The notes: generated from the sequence alone by a model not told the origin. A DNA stretch of 64,000 nucleotides from Peribolospora baueri (GCA_029717555.1 JAMDHS010000070.1:49197-113196), one strand, 5' to 3'. Numbered from the stretch's first letter, positions 28,301 through 39,837 are shown. Made by a program: numbers and translations.

Positions 28301-30818
28301 TGAAATTCCGGCGAGGGATAGGGCGCCTCGCGCGGCTGGCCGAGGGAAGGCTGTCGCTGTGACTGCCGAGGCGTCGGCCATCATTGGTCCTCAAACCGTA
28401 TGCGGCCCCATCGGGCTGGCTAGTCAGTTGCGCGCACAAGTGGAAGCGAAGAGGTCCAGAGTCGGTCCTTCCTCTACAGCGCATGCCGAAACGGCTTCGG
28501 ATAATCAGAACACCATCGTTTTCCCCGAGTGTCGATCCATTGCTGCTCGTACAGAGAGCGGGGAAGGAGACAACTGGCGGCACCCTCGCCCAACCAACAG
28601 GGAAGGAGACGACGGTCACCACTCCGCCGACGGCTCGGACGTCCTAACAAACCTCCCCTCTAAGGAGACTCTCCGCCTCTTCCCACGCCCTTCGTTATCC
28701 GTATCTTCTGCGCACCCCAGCGTCGGCCCGACTAGCACCACGTCGAGTCCCGTCAGCGGGAGCGGCAGCAGCCGTCGTTCAAGCATGTACTCGAACCGCT
28801 CCGACATGTCGCTCGGCTCGAGCCGGCGTGGCTCGGCGGACCTCGCGGCTCAGGGTCTCCTGCCGATTCAGCTGCCGCCGCCGCAAAGACGGCTCCCACC
28901 TGTGCCGGGCGCGGCCTCGGGTCTGGGTTCAGGTTCCATGCCACCACAAGGCCCACCGCCTCGAGATCCTCTGCCTCCCCTTCCTCAAGAGCGACAGCAA
29001 TTCACTCGAGAAAGCAGAAGCGAAGACAGTCGATCCAGTCATGCAGGGGCTCGTCCGGAAAGCGAAGTGCTGAAGAAAGCGGAAGTGAACCATCTCCGCG
29101 GAGGATGCGGAGCGGACAAAGCTCCTCACAACGCCAGCGCTTTCATCAAAAGGCTGCCCTCCAAGTTGCCGCTTTTCAGGAACAGGAGCAAGATGATAAA
29201 ATGCAGAGCCAAGGAGGGGGCGGTCGTTTTGAACGGTGCTATGATGGACTGCGAGCGCAAGTCTGACCACTCGAGCGTGAAACGCATTCAGAACGACGAC
29301 AAGGGAAAGCCGGACGTCATTCCTTCACCACCCTCCGCCACTCCTTTTCGCACCCCATCCGGCACTTCCGTGCACTATACCAGAGGCAAAGGCGTGCCGT
29401 CCAAGTTGCCCTCGCCCTCCCCGTCTCGCCGGCCTTCGAAGCGATTCGTAAGGATCGGCTCTCAGCAATTTGAGTTTGTGCGCTTCGATTCGCATTTCGG
29501 TAGCCGAGACAGGGTCAGGACCGGTGGTGGCGAAAGGGACGTGGTCAGGGCTGGGCTTCAGCGTCTGAGCAGACAGCCGGCGATGGGGTGGCAGCGCGCT
29601 CAATCACGACGCGCCTCGAGCGGCGGCGGCAGCGGTGGCGTCTTGTGCGAGGACGACGACGACGAGGACGGCGACGACAACGGCGATGACAACGACGACA
29701 GGGGAAAGATCAAGGCGACGACGACGCTGGATATGTATGCGGCGAGCAGTCCCGTCCGGCCTTTGCGGTTGGTTGTGGTGAATGCCAGTGCGGCGGATCG
29801 GGAGGTGTTGGAGGATAGGACGAATTCGAGGAGTCCGAGCCCGGCTCCTGTGGATATCTCTTCTCCACCTGCTCCCAGAGGCGCAAACGTCGGCACCGTG
29901 ACGGATACAACGACGCCGCCCCCACTCCCAGCTCCAGACATGAAGCCACCTCCGCCGGTAGTGATCGTCAGCGCAGAAGGCACGACGAGCAGTCTCAGCG
30001 AGAGCAGCCCGATGGTGGTGGGTGAAGCGGGTCACTCGCGGGCCGACGGGGACAGCCCAGCGTTCGAGTACGACCTGGACGACCTGGACGAGGTCGTCGC
30101 CAACTCCCCGGACGAGGTCGTCGCCACCTCCCCAGGCAACCGAGCTGCGTCTATTCCTAATCCCGACGTTACGACGACGGCGGCCAAGGAGGACGATCAT
30201 GGAGGCGGCCTCGGCGTTGCACTAGGTCTCGCTGCGCCTGGCTTGGCCGGGGCGCACGGTGTGGAATACGTCGCAAAGGAGCTAACTGGATGCGACTCGC
30301 TCACCTCGTTGAGCATCTTCAGATCCAGCCCACCTCCGGCGCCGTCCATGTCTCCTGTTTTTCGTTCACTACCTCCGGCGGCCCTATCGAGCTCGTCCGA
30401 AGAAGAGGACGAGGAGGCGTGCACGCCGGGCTTGGCGACCGACTCTGCGACGACGACGACTGGGACGACGACGGTGACGACGGCGACGACCGCAACCGAT
30501 GGGCCGGCACGCTCGTATACTTCGCCAGCCAACGCTTCCTTCTCCGTTGGCGAACGCCCGAGGTCGATAGTGAGCATGTACCGCTCGCTCAGCGCAGACT
30601 CTGCGGACAACGAGGGTGACGGGAGCTACAGCGGCGGGGAACGGGAGAACAGCGAGGTGGGGCGAAGGGGGGAGTCGATGGCGGCGATGAACAGTGGGGG
30701 GCCTCACTGGGCATGCGAGGGTCAGAAGAGAAAGAAGCTCGAGGAGCTGTATTCGGCGCTCGGATTGAATTTTGGTGTCGGTATCGGTCTGGGTCTGAGT
30801 GGGGAAGGGCATGAGTAG
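25382..30818 (+). CDS. Very large, mostly disordered Ser/Pro/Arg-rich protein of unknown function
   Basis: I do not recognise this protein. Three exons (25382-25933, 26048-26551, 26718-30818) splice in phase 0 to about 1718 residues. Most of it is low-complexity Ser/Pro/Arg/Gly sequence typical of a disordered scaffold or signalling protein. It has repeated basic-Ser motifs (RSRSFSLG, RRSRSATHW, SRRASHTS) that could be kinase sites. Ordered-looking parts are few: SRFKTWGRWFGKHKGRFDAGEM at the end of exon 1, a helix ETFLEGVRRLSRVIEAGAII, a helix FAESLELAVQQIGSEAEEII, SAFIKRLPSKLPLF, RFVRIGSQQFEFVRF and the C-terminal helix KRKKLEELYSALGLNFGVG. An Asp-rich run (DDDDEDGDDNGDDNDD) and a short tandem repeat DEVVANSP/DEVVATSP lie in the last third. 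There is no membrane segment or signal peptide. A second ATG two codons in (25388) is also possible. Confidence 0.75.
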
Positions 30819-31565
30819 GTGGTATGGGCCCGTTTCTTGAGCTCATTTGCGTGAGCGGGCGATGGAAGCACGAAAGCACGTTGCGCTGAGTGCGGCGCCT
30901 CGACCGGAGCGCTCCGGCTTCCTTGGAGGAGGACCACCGACCCTCGAGGCCGGCCACACCAAGCCGACGGCACATGTATATTCTTTTTCCACTTGCCCAA
31001 GTCGAATCTCAATAGTTGGAGACAAGGTCTGCGGAGCTCAAGATTATTCCGATCCTCTGGTCCAAGCACTGACAATTCTCACAGCTCAGCGGCATGATCC
31101 AAGCGCTCGCAAGGGGACGGATCTCAAGGGAATGACGGTGCCCTCAGCTTTCCGTTCTTGCCGAGCGAGAACGATCGCCGCAGGATGCGGACGGACGCCT
31201 CGCCCGAGCACCTTCACGGGCCACCGACGAGCCTGGAGAGAAAGAAGAAGTCGAGCAGAGCCAGTGGGGGCGTCCGGCTCCCGAAGGCGCCTGGACGCGC
31301 ATGAATGGCTTGGCGGCCCTCTCTCTCGCTCTCCGATCGTCGATGCCAACCGGGACGCGAGCGCGTCCGGGATGGGGAACACGTCGGTGTCCGCCTCGGT
31401 GGGGATCCTCATCCCTCTCTGACGGTTGTCATCATTGGGCCGGACCGAGAGCGACGCGATGGAGACACGGGCCACATCAACGGGGAGGACACGGCCAAGG
31501 GTATCCCGGTCGAAGAGAGACAAAAGATAAAACGCCCCGCCCGTCAAGCGCGCAGCTTGGCGCAC
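30819..31565. other. Convergent intergenic spacer
   Basis: About 750 bp between the stops of the large plus-strand gene and the Nop6-like gene. Open frames are present on both strands (for example 30847-31422 on plus) but none has recognisable protein features, and both flanks should be 3' UTR. Confidence 0.5.
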
Positions 31566-32783
31566 TCAACCCTCCAAGCGCACAGCGTTGGCCCCCGTCG
31601 CCATCCACTTGGGCATCTTGCTGCCCTTCTTCGCCGTCTCCTTCGTCCCACCAGAGCCCTTTTTCCATCCCTTCACCTCCAACGCCTCGTTCATCGCTTT
31701 CTCTCGCTCGGCTGCCTTCGACTCGGCTGCCGGCGCGATGTATTTGTCGTGGAGTTTCCTCTGCCCGTAAAGAATGGATGAAGGGTAGCGGACGGTCAGT
31801 GGAGCAAAGTCGAGAGCAAAACGGCCGAACGCAACCCACCCTCTCGAGCTCGAGTCGTTCGTTCGCTTTCTTGATCTTCTCTCTCCTGGCCTCGCTCTTT
31901 CCTCCCCCGCCCGCGCTCAGCTCGACATTGATCTGGCGACCGCTGAGGAAAGTGTGATGGAAGCGGAGCGCCTTTTGAAGGCTGTTCGGGGAGGAGAATT
32001 CGAGAAAGGCGCAGCCTTTGGAAGTGGGTTTGGCCGGTTTGCCCTTGGTTTTCTTGTCCTTGGCGTCGACGGCGGACGTCTTTTTGGTGAGGAGCCTGAT
32101 CTTCGGGGCCTCTCCTGCGAGGTGGGACGAGGGGCCGACCGATCGACGGGAGACGTCGAAGAAGGGGTGAGATCAGTCAAGTGAAGGGGGGGGGTCGAGG
32201 GGGCAGCTCACCGCAGTTTTCAAAATGCTTGAGGATCTTCTCAGTGGTGACATCAAAGGGCATGTTGCCTGTGCGAGGAGAAGGTGACGAGATGAGACGT
32301 CTCTTCCGGTCGCTCGAGAGGAGATCTGGCGCATTCACCTACGAAGACGATATACCGTGTCGTCTGCCCGCCCTCCTTCTCGCCGCCCTTCCGCCGCTTC
32401 TTATTCCTCCCCGCCGCCGCCGCCGCCTCTGCGTCTTCGTCCCCTTTGGTCGAGCTCTCCTCTGTTCCTCCTCCTTCCCCGGCGTCGTCCCGCTTTGAAG
32501 ACCGTTTCCGCTTCTTCTCATTTCCGTCTGCTCGTCCAGCGTTGAGACCGGCGCCCTTGGCCTTGGCCTTGGCCTCCGTCCCCGTCCCCGCCGCCGTCCC
32601 TGGTCCATCATCAACGTCGTCGTCCATCTCCGGCAAATCCCTAATCAAGTCCTCCTCCGCCCTCCTCTTCCCATTCCCATTCCCATAATCCCCATCGCGT
32701 TTTCGCTCGCCGGATCGATGAGCGAGCGCCTTTTGCTGCTTCTTCGTCAACTTTTTGCCAGCGGCGGTGGTGGTGGCGGCGGT

Positions 32784-32825
<42 letters not shown>

Positions 32826-32837
32826 TGTTGGAGGCAT
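31566..32837 (-). CDS. NOP6: Nop6-like nucleolar RNA-binding protein (RRM)
   Basis: This resembles yeast Nop6, an RRM protein of early 40S ribosome biogenesis. The N-terminus is an Ala/Thr run from a GCN triplet repeat, then KKLTKKQQKALAHR and long Lys/Glu-rich stretches. The RRM starts RYIVFVGNMPFDVTTEKILKHF (RNP2-like), continues GEAPKIRLLTKK and KGCAFLEFSSPNSLQKALR (RNP1 region), and ends HHTFLSGRQINVELSAGGGG. The AGGGGKSEARREKIKKAN segment is characteristic of this family. A basic C-terminus (EVKGWKKGSGG, KMPKWMATGANAVRLEG) finishes at 31566. At least two introns split the RRM. The linker inside the RRM (SAVDAKDKKTKGKPAKPTS) is a lineage-type expansion between strands. Confidence 0.87.
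32770..32825. repeat. GCG/GCC trinucleotide repeat in the Nop6-like coding sequence
   Basis: A nearly pure triplet repeat on the plus strand, read as GCC codons on the minus strand. It encodes the Ala/Thr-rich N-terminus of the Nop6-like protein and is prone to length variation. Confidence 0.85.
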
Positions 32838-33298
32838 GATGGCGGTATGACGGGGTCAAAACGAAGCAAAGAAAGGGAATACTAAAAGAAGACGGTGAGC
32901 CCGTTGGTCGTGCGCTTCGCTTCCTCGTCGGCTTTAACGAACGAACGGCAGGCGCCTGAAGCAAGCAGACAAGACAAGACGAGACGCTTGTTCAGCTCCT
33001 CCCTTCTGCTGCTCCTGTCGCTCGTCCAAAACGCTGCGGCCGTCGCCTCGCCTCGCCTCGCCTATCGTCGTCAGTCTCTCTAGGCCGCAGTTGGCCTGTA
33101 TTAAAGACTTTAAACGGATTAATCAATCAATAAATCTATCACCTACCGCAGTAACTCTACCGCAGTATGCCTTTTTTTCTCATTGCACTCTTGCCTCTCT
33201 TTATATTATACTCCCTTTAGGTCGTTCACGACTGGACTGTTAAGCAGATTAATCAATCAATCAATCAATGCAATCAATCAATCAACGGCGAGGCGATG
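32838..33298. other. AT-richer gap with AATC tetranucleotide repeats
   Basis: The left part of the gap holds the 5' flank of the Nop6-like gene. The direct repeat GATTAATCAATCAA occurs at 33117 and again at 33247, the latter extended into an (AATC)n run up to the transposon. There is no coding potential. Confidence 0.6.
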
Positions 33299-33300
33299 TA

Positions 33301-33893
33301 CAGTCAAACTTGTCTATAAGCATACGAGTTGTATAGCGCGAGGGCTCCACACAGAGGGGGTCCATGCATATTTGCCGCAGTCCTTGCCACAGTCGATAGC
33401 GTCCATCAAGACATGAATTCCAAGCTTTACTATAGAGTATGTACACGCCATAACACAACCATGTTCAAGAAGAAGCGTGGGCAGAAAAGAATTGTCGAAG
33501 ATCGGTTTGTTTACGCTGCTTGTTGACATGTTCTTTGAAAGAGATGGTGAAACGCGGACAAGCACCCACTTGTAGTAATGTTAGAACTGACGGTGGATGG
33601 ACGAAAGTGGATGTTACTGGTGCGTTATTGTTTCAGCCGCGTAACCACGGTGCTCGTCGCCGCCAATCTCCAACACCCACGAGGATGCACGTGATCCTCA
33701 ACCCTAACTATGCATGCCGAGGGGCATACCTGGTTAAGGACGGGCACCGGTGTCAGTGCTATGCAATATGCGGGTATGTTTAGTATGCATATAGACCAGC
33801 GCTTTGGCTGGGGAGCAAACGGGAAAGGGAGATCGCTATGCGCTATGCGAAGGCATTCCTCTGAACCCGTATGCTAACAAATACGTTTGACTG
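33301..33893. mobile_element. Non-autonomous pogo-like (Tc1/mariner) element, 593 bp MITE
   Basis: The ends are inverted copies. The left end begins CAGTCAAAC and the right end finishes GTTTGACTG; extending inward, about 24 of the first 31 bases match, including the shared block AGCATACG. Both ends are flanked by TA (33299-33300 and 33894-33895), the target duplication made by Tc1/mariner transposases. The CAGT(C/A)AAAC end resembles pogo/Emigrant-type elements. The interior has no long ORF and is AT-richer than its surroundings, so the element must rely on a transposase from elsewhere. Orientation cannot be set. Confidence 0.8.
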
Positions 33894-33895
33894 TA

Positions 33896-34269
33896 GTAGA
33901 GAACGGAGAGTAGATTGCGTATATCTCGGTTCGGTGGTATGTATCACTTCAGAGAACCAAAGCCGAGCCCGAACGTGCGTACAAACGGACGTACGAACGG
34001 ACGAACGGACGGTCGACATGGATTGCTCGACACAAGAGACCGAACGAAAGAAAGAAAGAAAGAAAGCGGAGGGACGAACAAACGAAAGGACGAGCTCGGG
34101 ACATATTAAGGAAGGAAGAAACACAAAAAAGAAAAGGTGGGGGGATGGATAAGTTCAGAATAAGTATACGGATGACGAGCGGTCAAAGGAAGATATAAAA
34201 CCGCCGTATGTACAGAACGGGGAACAAAAACAAACGAGAAGGGACGACGACATCGACAGAGAACTCTTT
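33896..34269. other. Spacer between MITE and bHLH gene
   Basis: It contains degenerate ACGAACGGACG repeats (about 33980-34015) and a GAAA tetranucleotide run (about 34043-34065). It presumably includes the 3' UTR of the bHLH gene on the minus strand. No gene seen. Confidence 0.5.
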
Positions 34270-34510
34270 TCACTCCTCCATTTTGATCGTCGTAAACCCT
34301 TCCTCCAACTGGCCAGCCGCCACCGCCGCCGCGCTTTCTACTACGCCGACGCCCTCGCGGTCCTTGCCTCTCGCAGCCGACGATGTCATTGATCGGTCCT
34401 CCCGCCGACGCCGGTCGCGCTTCTGGCCTCGATCCGCCGCGTCCGCCGCCGGCTGGACGTCCACCATGAGTGCTCCGTTTGTCGTCCGTCGTCCGTCGTC
34501 CTCGTCGTCA

Positions 34511-34548
<38 letters not shown>

Positions 34549-37500
34549 CTCGTCCTCCTCCTCGTCCTCCTCCTCCTCCTCCAAGTCATCGTCTTCCTCT
34601 TCCAAGTCGACAAGCATCATCGTAGAGCTGCCGTCGCCCGCCGTGCCACCCGCTGCCGCTGCCACCGCCGCAGACGCAGCCTCTGAAGACGGAGAAAAGG
34701 CAAAGCCGTTGAGAAAGGCCTTTGTGACGGTCTCCGCGTCGGCCGCGACGCCGCCTGTCACTTCGGTTCCTCGCGATCCCGACCCGGACCCGGACCCGGA
34801 TCCCAGCGCCACGCCCACTCGATCGGATCCCTTTCCCTTTCCCTTACCAATCCCACTCCCACCACCGCCCGACTGGCTTCTCAACCTCCTAACCTCTTCG
34901 GCAAGCACACGATTCCTTCCGAGCTGGAGTTCGACAAACTGCTGGAGGTAGCGGATGTAGTCCACGCTCTTGCTCAGGATCACGCCCTTGTTGGGTTTTA
35001 TCGGCTGGACGGCCGAAGCCGGGGCCGACGTCGAATCCGGGGCCGATGCCGGGACAGAGGTGGAGGGGAGGGAGAGAGATGGGTCGTCCTCGGTCTTGAG
35101 GGCAGCGTTGCCGGCGGCGGCGCCGGAGGGACTGGAAGACGACGGTGCCTCTGCCTCTGCCTCTGCCTCTGCCTCTGCCTCTGCCTCTTTCCTCTTTCCT
35201 CCAGCTCTCTCCGCGCCGCTACCGCCGTCACCACCGCCGTCACCACCGTCAGAACCAATAACACCAACGTCAGCAAGGAGCGCCTCGGGCAAGAGCGTAG
35301 CAAGCTCAGCGATCTTCTCGTTAATGTTGTCCCTCCGACGGCGCTCGACGGCGTTGTGAGACTCGCGCCTGCGTCGACGTTTTTCGGACAGGAGGGCGGC
35401 GCTGAAGAGGAAGAGGAAAAGGAGAGATATAAACAAAAGGCACGAGCGACGACGACGACCACAGACACGGTTCTTACGACCGGACCCGGGCAACTCACCG
35501 CTTCTCGCTCTCCTCCTCTCCCGTGCCAACCTTGCCGGCCGGTGTCGCGCCGGCCACGGCCTTTCCCGCGATCCCTTGCCCTTGCCCTTGCCTTTGCCCT
35601 TGCCCGCCGCTCCTGGAAGCAGCCTTGGAAGCGGCCTTATTATGCGGGAGAGTGCGACGGCCACCACCGCCATCGACCTCGATCTCGACCGTCCCGCGCT
35701 CCGACAAGTCTTTCCTCTTCTCCCTGGCGCTCTCTCCAAGTTCTCCCGACACCGGCACGGAAGCGGACATGGAGGCGGAGGCGAAGGGAGGCCGCGAGTC
35801 GGACACAGCGCTCCTCTTTCCTTTCGACTTGGACTTGCGCGACGACGACGACGCCCTGCGCGCCTCGTCCGGCTCGGCTTTGTCGACGACTGTCATCGCA
35901 TGGTGGTGCGGATGGATGGCGCCCATCTCCATTCCCATTCCCATTCCCATCCCCGCTCCAAATTCGCCGCCGCCTGACACGGACACGGGAACGGCGGGCG
36001 GGGCGCTTGCGACGGTGAAAGACTGCTTTGAGAATCCGAGGGCGAGGTCGTCTGAGAAGAAGGAGGAGGAAGAGGAGGTCGACGCGGCACCGTGGTCGTG
36101 GCCGTGGTGGCCGTGGGAAGAGGACGGGATGGCGATAGCCGACGGCCCTTGTTGCTCTTGTTGTTGCTGCGCGTGTTGAGAAGGGACAAAGTAAGAGCCG
36201 AAAGGGACGGGGCCTCCATGGGACGACGTCGCGGGCGGCGGAGAGGAGGACATGGTGGGAGGCTGAGGGGGAGCGGCGGCGAAGAGGTGGTCGAACGTCA
36301 TGCCGTGATGGTCGTCATTCGGATTCGGCTGGGCGCCCTGGTGGTAGGAGTACGGGTGCCACTGAAACGGCGCGTTTTGATCATGCAGGCTCTGCACGTG
36401 GTGGGCCCACCCGGCGTGCCGTCCCTGCACGGGCATGGAGAAGGCCATGGCGGCGCCGTCGAGAGAGGGTCCGACCGTCGTCGGCGGTGCGGCGGCGCCA
36501 GCGCCGGAAAGCGAGAGCGGGAGGCCGTTATGGAAAGGGTGCTGGCCAGGGTGGAAGGGGAGCGGGGCGGCGCCAAAGCTGGAAGCGTGAAGGTCTGCGA
36601 AAGCGCGCGAGCCAAAGGTGGGGACCTGTACGGCGCCGGCAGCGCCTCCTCCGCCGACGCTGGCGACGGAGGAGGCCGCGGAGGAGGAGGAAGGGGACGA
36701 CGGGGAAGGGGAAGGGGCGAGGATGGACCCTCTTCTTCCCTGTCCGTACCCGTATCCGAAGCCCTGTAGGCGGGGACTTGCGGCCCTCTGGCCGCCGAAG
36801 TTGGTTCCAGCGCCGCCGCCGCCGCCGCCGCCGCCGCCCCTTTCCTTGCGGACAGACGCCACGGAGCCGCGTCTGGCGGCGGGGGCGGCGGAAGGCGGGG
36901 GCCCGCCTCTGGACGTGCTCCTCTCCGTCCTGATCGGGCCGGGGGAGGAGACGTGGGTGCGGCTCCTGCTCCTCCGTGTGGAGCCAACGCCGGCGGAGAC
37001 GGGGGGGGAGTCGAAGCTGGACGGGGCGGCTTGGCCGGCGGAGCCAAAGGGGGAGGAGGAGAGGAAGGGCGAGTCGATGGGGTCGACGCCGCTGCCGGCG
37101 GAAGAGGAGCTGGCGTGGTGATAGTGTTGCTGGACGTGGGGAGGAGGGGCGTGTGGGCTTTGGGACAAGCCGGCAATCGCACCGGGGAAAGGCTGTCCGT
37201 CGTGATCCATGAGCGAAGCGACGAGGTCGGCGTCAAAGTCCATGGGCTGGACGGGGTCATTGGCGGGTGCGGGGTGGTCGGGGTGGGAATGACCATACTC
37301 GTCGAGAAAGCCGGAGTGGAAGAGGAGGTCGGGTTCGAGGCGGGTGGTGGAGGAGGAAGCGGAAAAGTCGTTAGTATGGTTAAAGTCGTAGGGTTGGGCG
37401 GACTGGGTCTGGAGGGACTGTGGGGTGACGGTGGCGGTGGAGGAGGTGGACTGCCTGGGGGGTGCGTCGAAGCCCTGCTGTTTGACTTTTGGTTCGTTCT

Positions 37501-37582
37501 GGGCGTCGGGAGGGGAGTTGGAGGAGACGCGGCCGGTGGAGGACTCGAATAGGGCGGGGGTGGAAGCGAAGAAGAGGGACAT
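34270..37582 (-). CDS. bHLH transcription factor with expanded loop and low-complexity regions
   Basis: This is a nuclear DNA-binding regulator. Two exons (37582-35499 and 35401-34270) splice to about 1071 residues. Exon 1 encodes a long Ser/Pro/His/Gly-rich, probably transactivating region. The bHLH begins right after the splice: the basic part RRRRESHNAVERRRRDN keeps the His, Glu and Arg positions that read CACGTG-type E-boxes, and helix 1 is INEKIAELATLLPE. The loop is unusually long (about 90 residues) and carries an (EA)n repeat. Helix 2 is GVILSKSVDYIRYLQQF, leading into a leucine-zipper-like LGRNRVLAEEVRRL. A very acidic tail (runs of E and D) precedes the stop. It lacks the Tyr that marks SREBPs (ERRRR, not ERRYR). 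The start at 37582 is the first in-frame ATG. Confidence 0.9.
34498..34612. repeat. GTCCTC hexanucleotide-like repeat encoding an acidic run
   Basis: A degenerate TCGTCC/TCCTCC repeat on the plus strand. On the minus strand it encodes the Glu/Asp tail of the bHLH protein. It is likely length-variable. Confidence 0.8.
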
Positions 37583-38873
37583 GGCGGTCGTTGTCGTCGT
37601 ACCGGTGGTAGTGGTTGTTCCCGTTGGGGTCGTCGCCGCCGGCGCCGCCGGCGTGGTGGTGCTGAGGATGGTGGAGGCGAGAAGATGAGCATGCAAGCTG
37701 AATTTCTGTCTTTCATTCTCCGCCGTTGATTGTCATCTGCATCCATCCATCCATCCATCCGTCTATCCTTTCCCTTCCCACTTGCACTCACCCACTCTTT
37801 GCTGATCAGGCAAGGGAGCGACAGAAGAGGGGTAATGTAACGTGTGTGGCGAGGGGCGTCGACGAGCGCGTCGGGCCGGCGGTTAGGCGGGGCGACAAGG
37901 GAGGAAGGGCGGGACGATAAGGCGGGGTGGAGCGGGGTGGAGTGAGTGGAGTGAGTGGAGTGGACGGATGGAAGGGAGGATGATGGGATCGTCGGTGGTG
38001 GTGGTGACGGCGACGGTGGTGGTGGTGGAGACGATGGCGACGGCGACGGCGATGGCGACGGGATGAGAGAGGGAAAGAGAGACGGCGTTGGTTGGTCGGC
38101 GTCGTCGTCAGGTCGCCGAGTCGAGTCGAGTTCATCGCCGGACCGACTTTGGCTTGGCTTGACTTGGCCTGGCCTGCCCTGGCCTGCCCTGGCCTATAAC
38201 CTCCCCACCGTCCGCTCCATCCGCCCAGCAATCTGACTAGATAACAGACTGACTGACTGACTACCATTCATTCGCCTTCCCTCGCCGCCCCTCCCGGCTT
38301 TGCGCTTCCTTCTTTCCCTCGTGTGATACCGCACCCTCGCCCTGCACCGCTGATCCCCGTCCGCCTCTAGCCCTTACCCCGCACTGCCGCCCCGCCGGAC
38401 TCGCTTTCTTCCTCCGGCCGTCAACGAGCCAATCGCCGTCGGCCATTGCTTGCTTGGCCTATCCGCGGGTTAACTGCGCCGCGCCGGCCGGAGGGAAAGC
38501 GGGGCGCGCGACAGCGACAGCGAGCGAGCGAGCCAAAGCAAGCAAGCAAGGCACGCCCAAGCCACCAGCAGCGAGCGAAACTCCCTGCTGGTTATCAAAT
38601 ACTACAGCTAAGAAATTTAACATTATAATTATAATAAGAATAATGTACTGAGCTATTGTTCGATTTTCGGGCGACGCACGGTCACAAGCCAGCAAGCCAG
38701 CCAAGCACGTGCTCGTCCTCGTCAAGGCCATGTGCTTCGTTCGTCGTCGTTGTCGTTATCACCGTCATTTGTAACTACGTCCGCAACAAGAACGAAAGAA
38801 AAAAACGGAAAATACATATCATCGACGACCGCTCCTCCTCCGTCGCCCGTCTCCTAACCACATACACGCTTCT
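37583..38873. other. Intergenic region upstream of bHLH gene with several small repeats
   Basis: About 1.3 kb between two minus-strand genes. From left to right it holds: (CATC)n at 37741-37758; a GGAGTGAGT repeat near 37938-37960; GGTGGTG/GACGGCGATGG repeats at 37990-38060; two and a half copies of a TGGCCTGCCC unit at 38165-38196; and an AT-rich island at about 38600-38645 in otherwise GC-rich DNA. It must contain the bHLH promoter and the hydrolase 3' UTR. Confidence 0.55.
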
Positions 38874-39743
38874 TCACCCCGTCGAAACCTCAAACAGCCC
38901 TTCCCCCTCGCCCTCCAGCTCCCATCGACTCCTTCTCCTCAGCTTTTCCGACCAGAACCTGCGGGTCGAGAGAGGGTCAGCCACAACACAAGACAAGACA
39001 TTCATACCACGCCAACCGGCCGACTCACCGCATCACCTTCTCCCACTCCTCCCTCCCCTTCACCATCTCCTCCCCCGCTCCCACCGTCCCACGAGCCTCG
39101 CTAACATCCTTGAACCCCTTTTTCCACCACTCTACCCATCTCGCGTTCCCCCGGTAAAAGACTAGCGCCGGCGTCTCTACCGGCGGAGAAAATGTGGGCA
39201 GCGAGAGCAGAGGACCGCATATGGATACCACCGACCCGAGCTGCCGTCTGTCCTTGTTCGCATCCTTGGTGGCCGTCCGTCGCTCCCTCGTCCACCGAAT
39301 CGCAAGCTCCCCCGCGAGTGTCCCGCCCTGCCCAAAGCCAAATAAGTGGATCGACGTCGAAGGCCAACCGCATTCGTCGATCAACCGGTCCAAAAGGCCT
39401 CCGAGTGTTCGGAGGGCCGACGACGGGTCTGGGTGTGAAATCACTGGCATCGATCCATCGACGGGGGCACGATCAGCTAGAAAAAAAAACAGAACGAACA
39501 AACAAACAAAAACTCACTCTCGCCTAATACATCAAAGCTATCCCACCACTGCCATCCTTCCTCCTCTAGGTACGGGATCCGACGAAGCCCGCGTACAGAG
39601 AGTATGGCTGTTTGGGGGAGGTTTAGTGACTGGCCCATGTGTGTGAAGGGCGTCTGTGTATCGCCTGCGAGGCGCGAGGAAAGAAGAGAATAAGCGGCAA
39701 AGGAATGGAGAGAAAGCAAAGAGACAGCAAAGAAAAGGAAAAG

Positions 39744-39791
<48 letters not shown>

Positions 39792-39800
39792 AAAAAAAAG

Positions 39801-39837
<37 letters not shown>

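Noticed and set aside
34194-34200. TATAAAA box
   Set aside because: It lies just beyond the bHLH stop and points into the antisense direction. No plus-strand gene follows that could use it.
36298-37791. 497-codon minus-strand ORF rich in Pro and Ser
   Set aside because: It overlaps bHLH exon 1 in another frame and ends without a domain. The bHLH frame continues by splicing into a clear DNA-binding domain.
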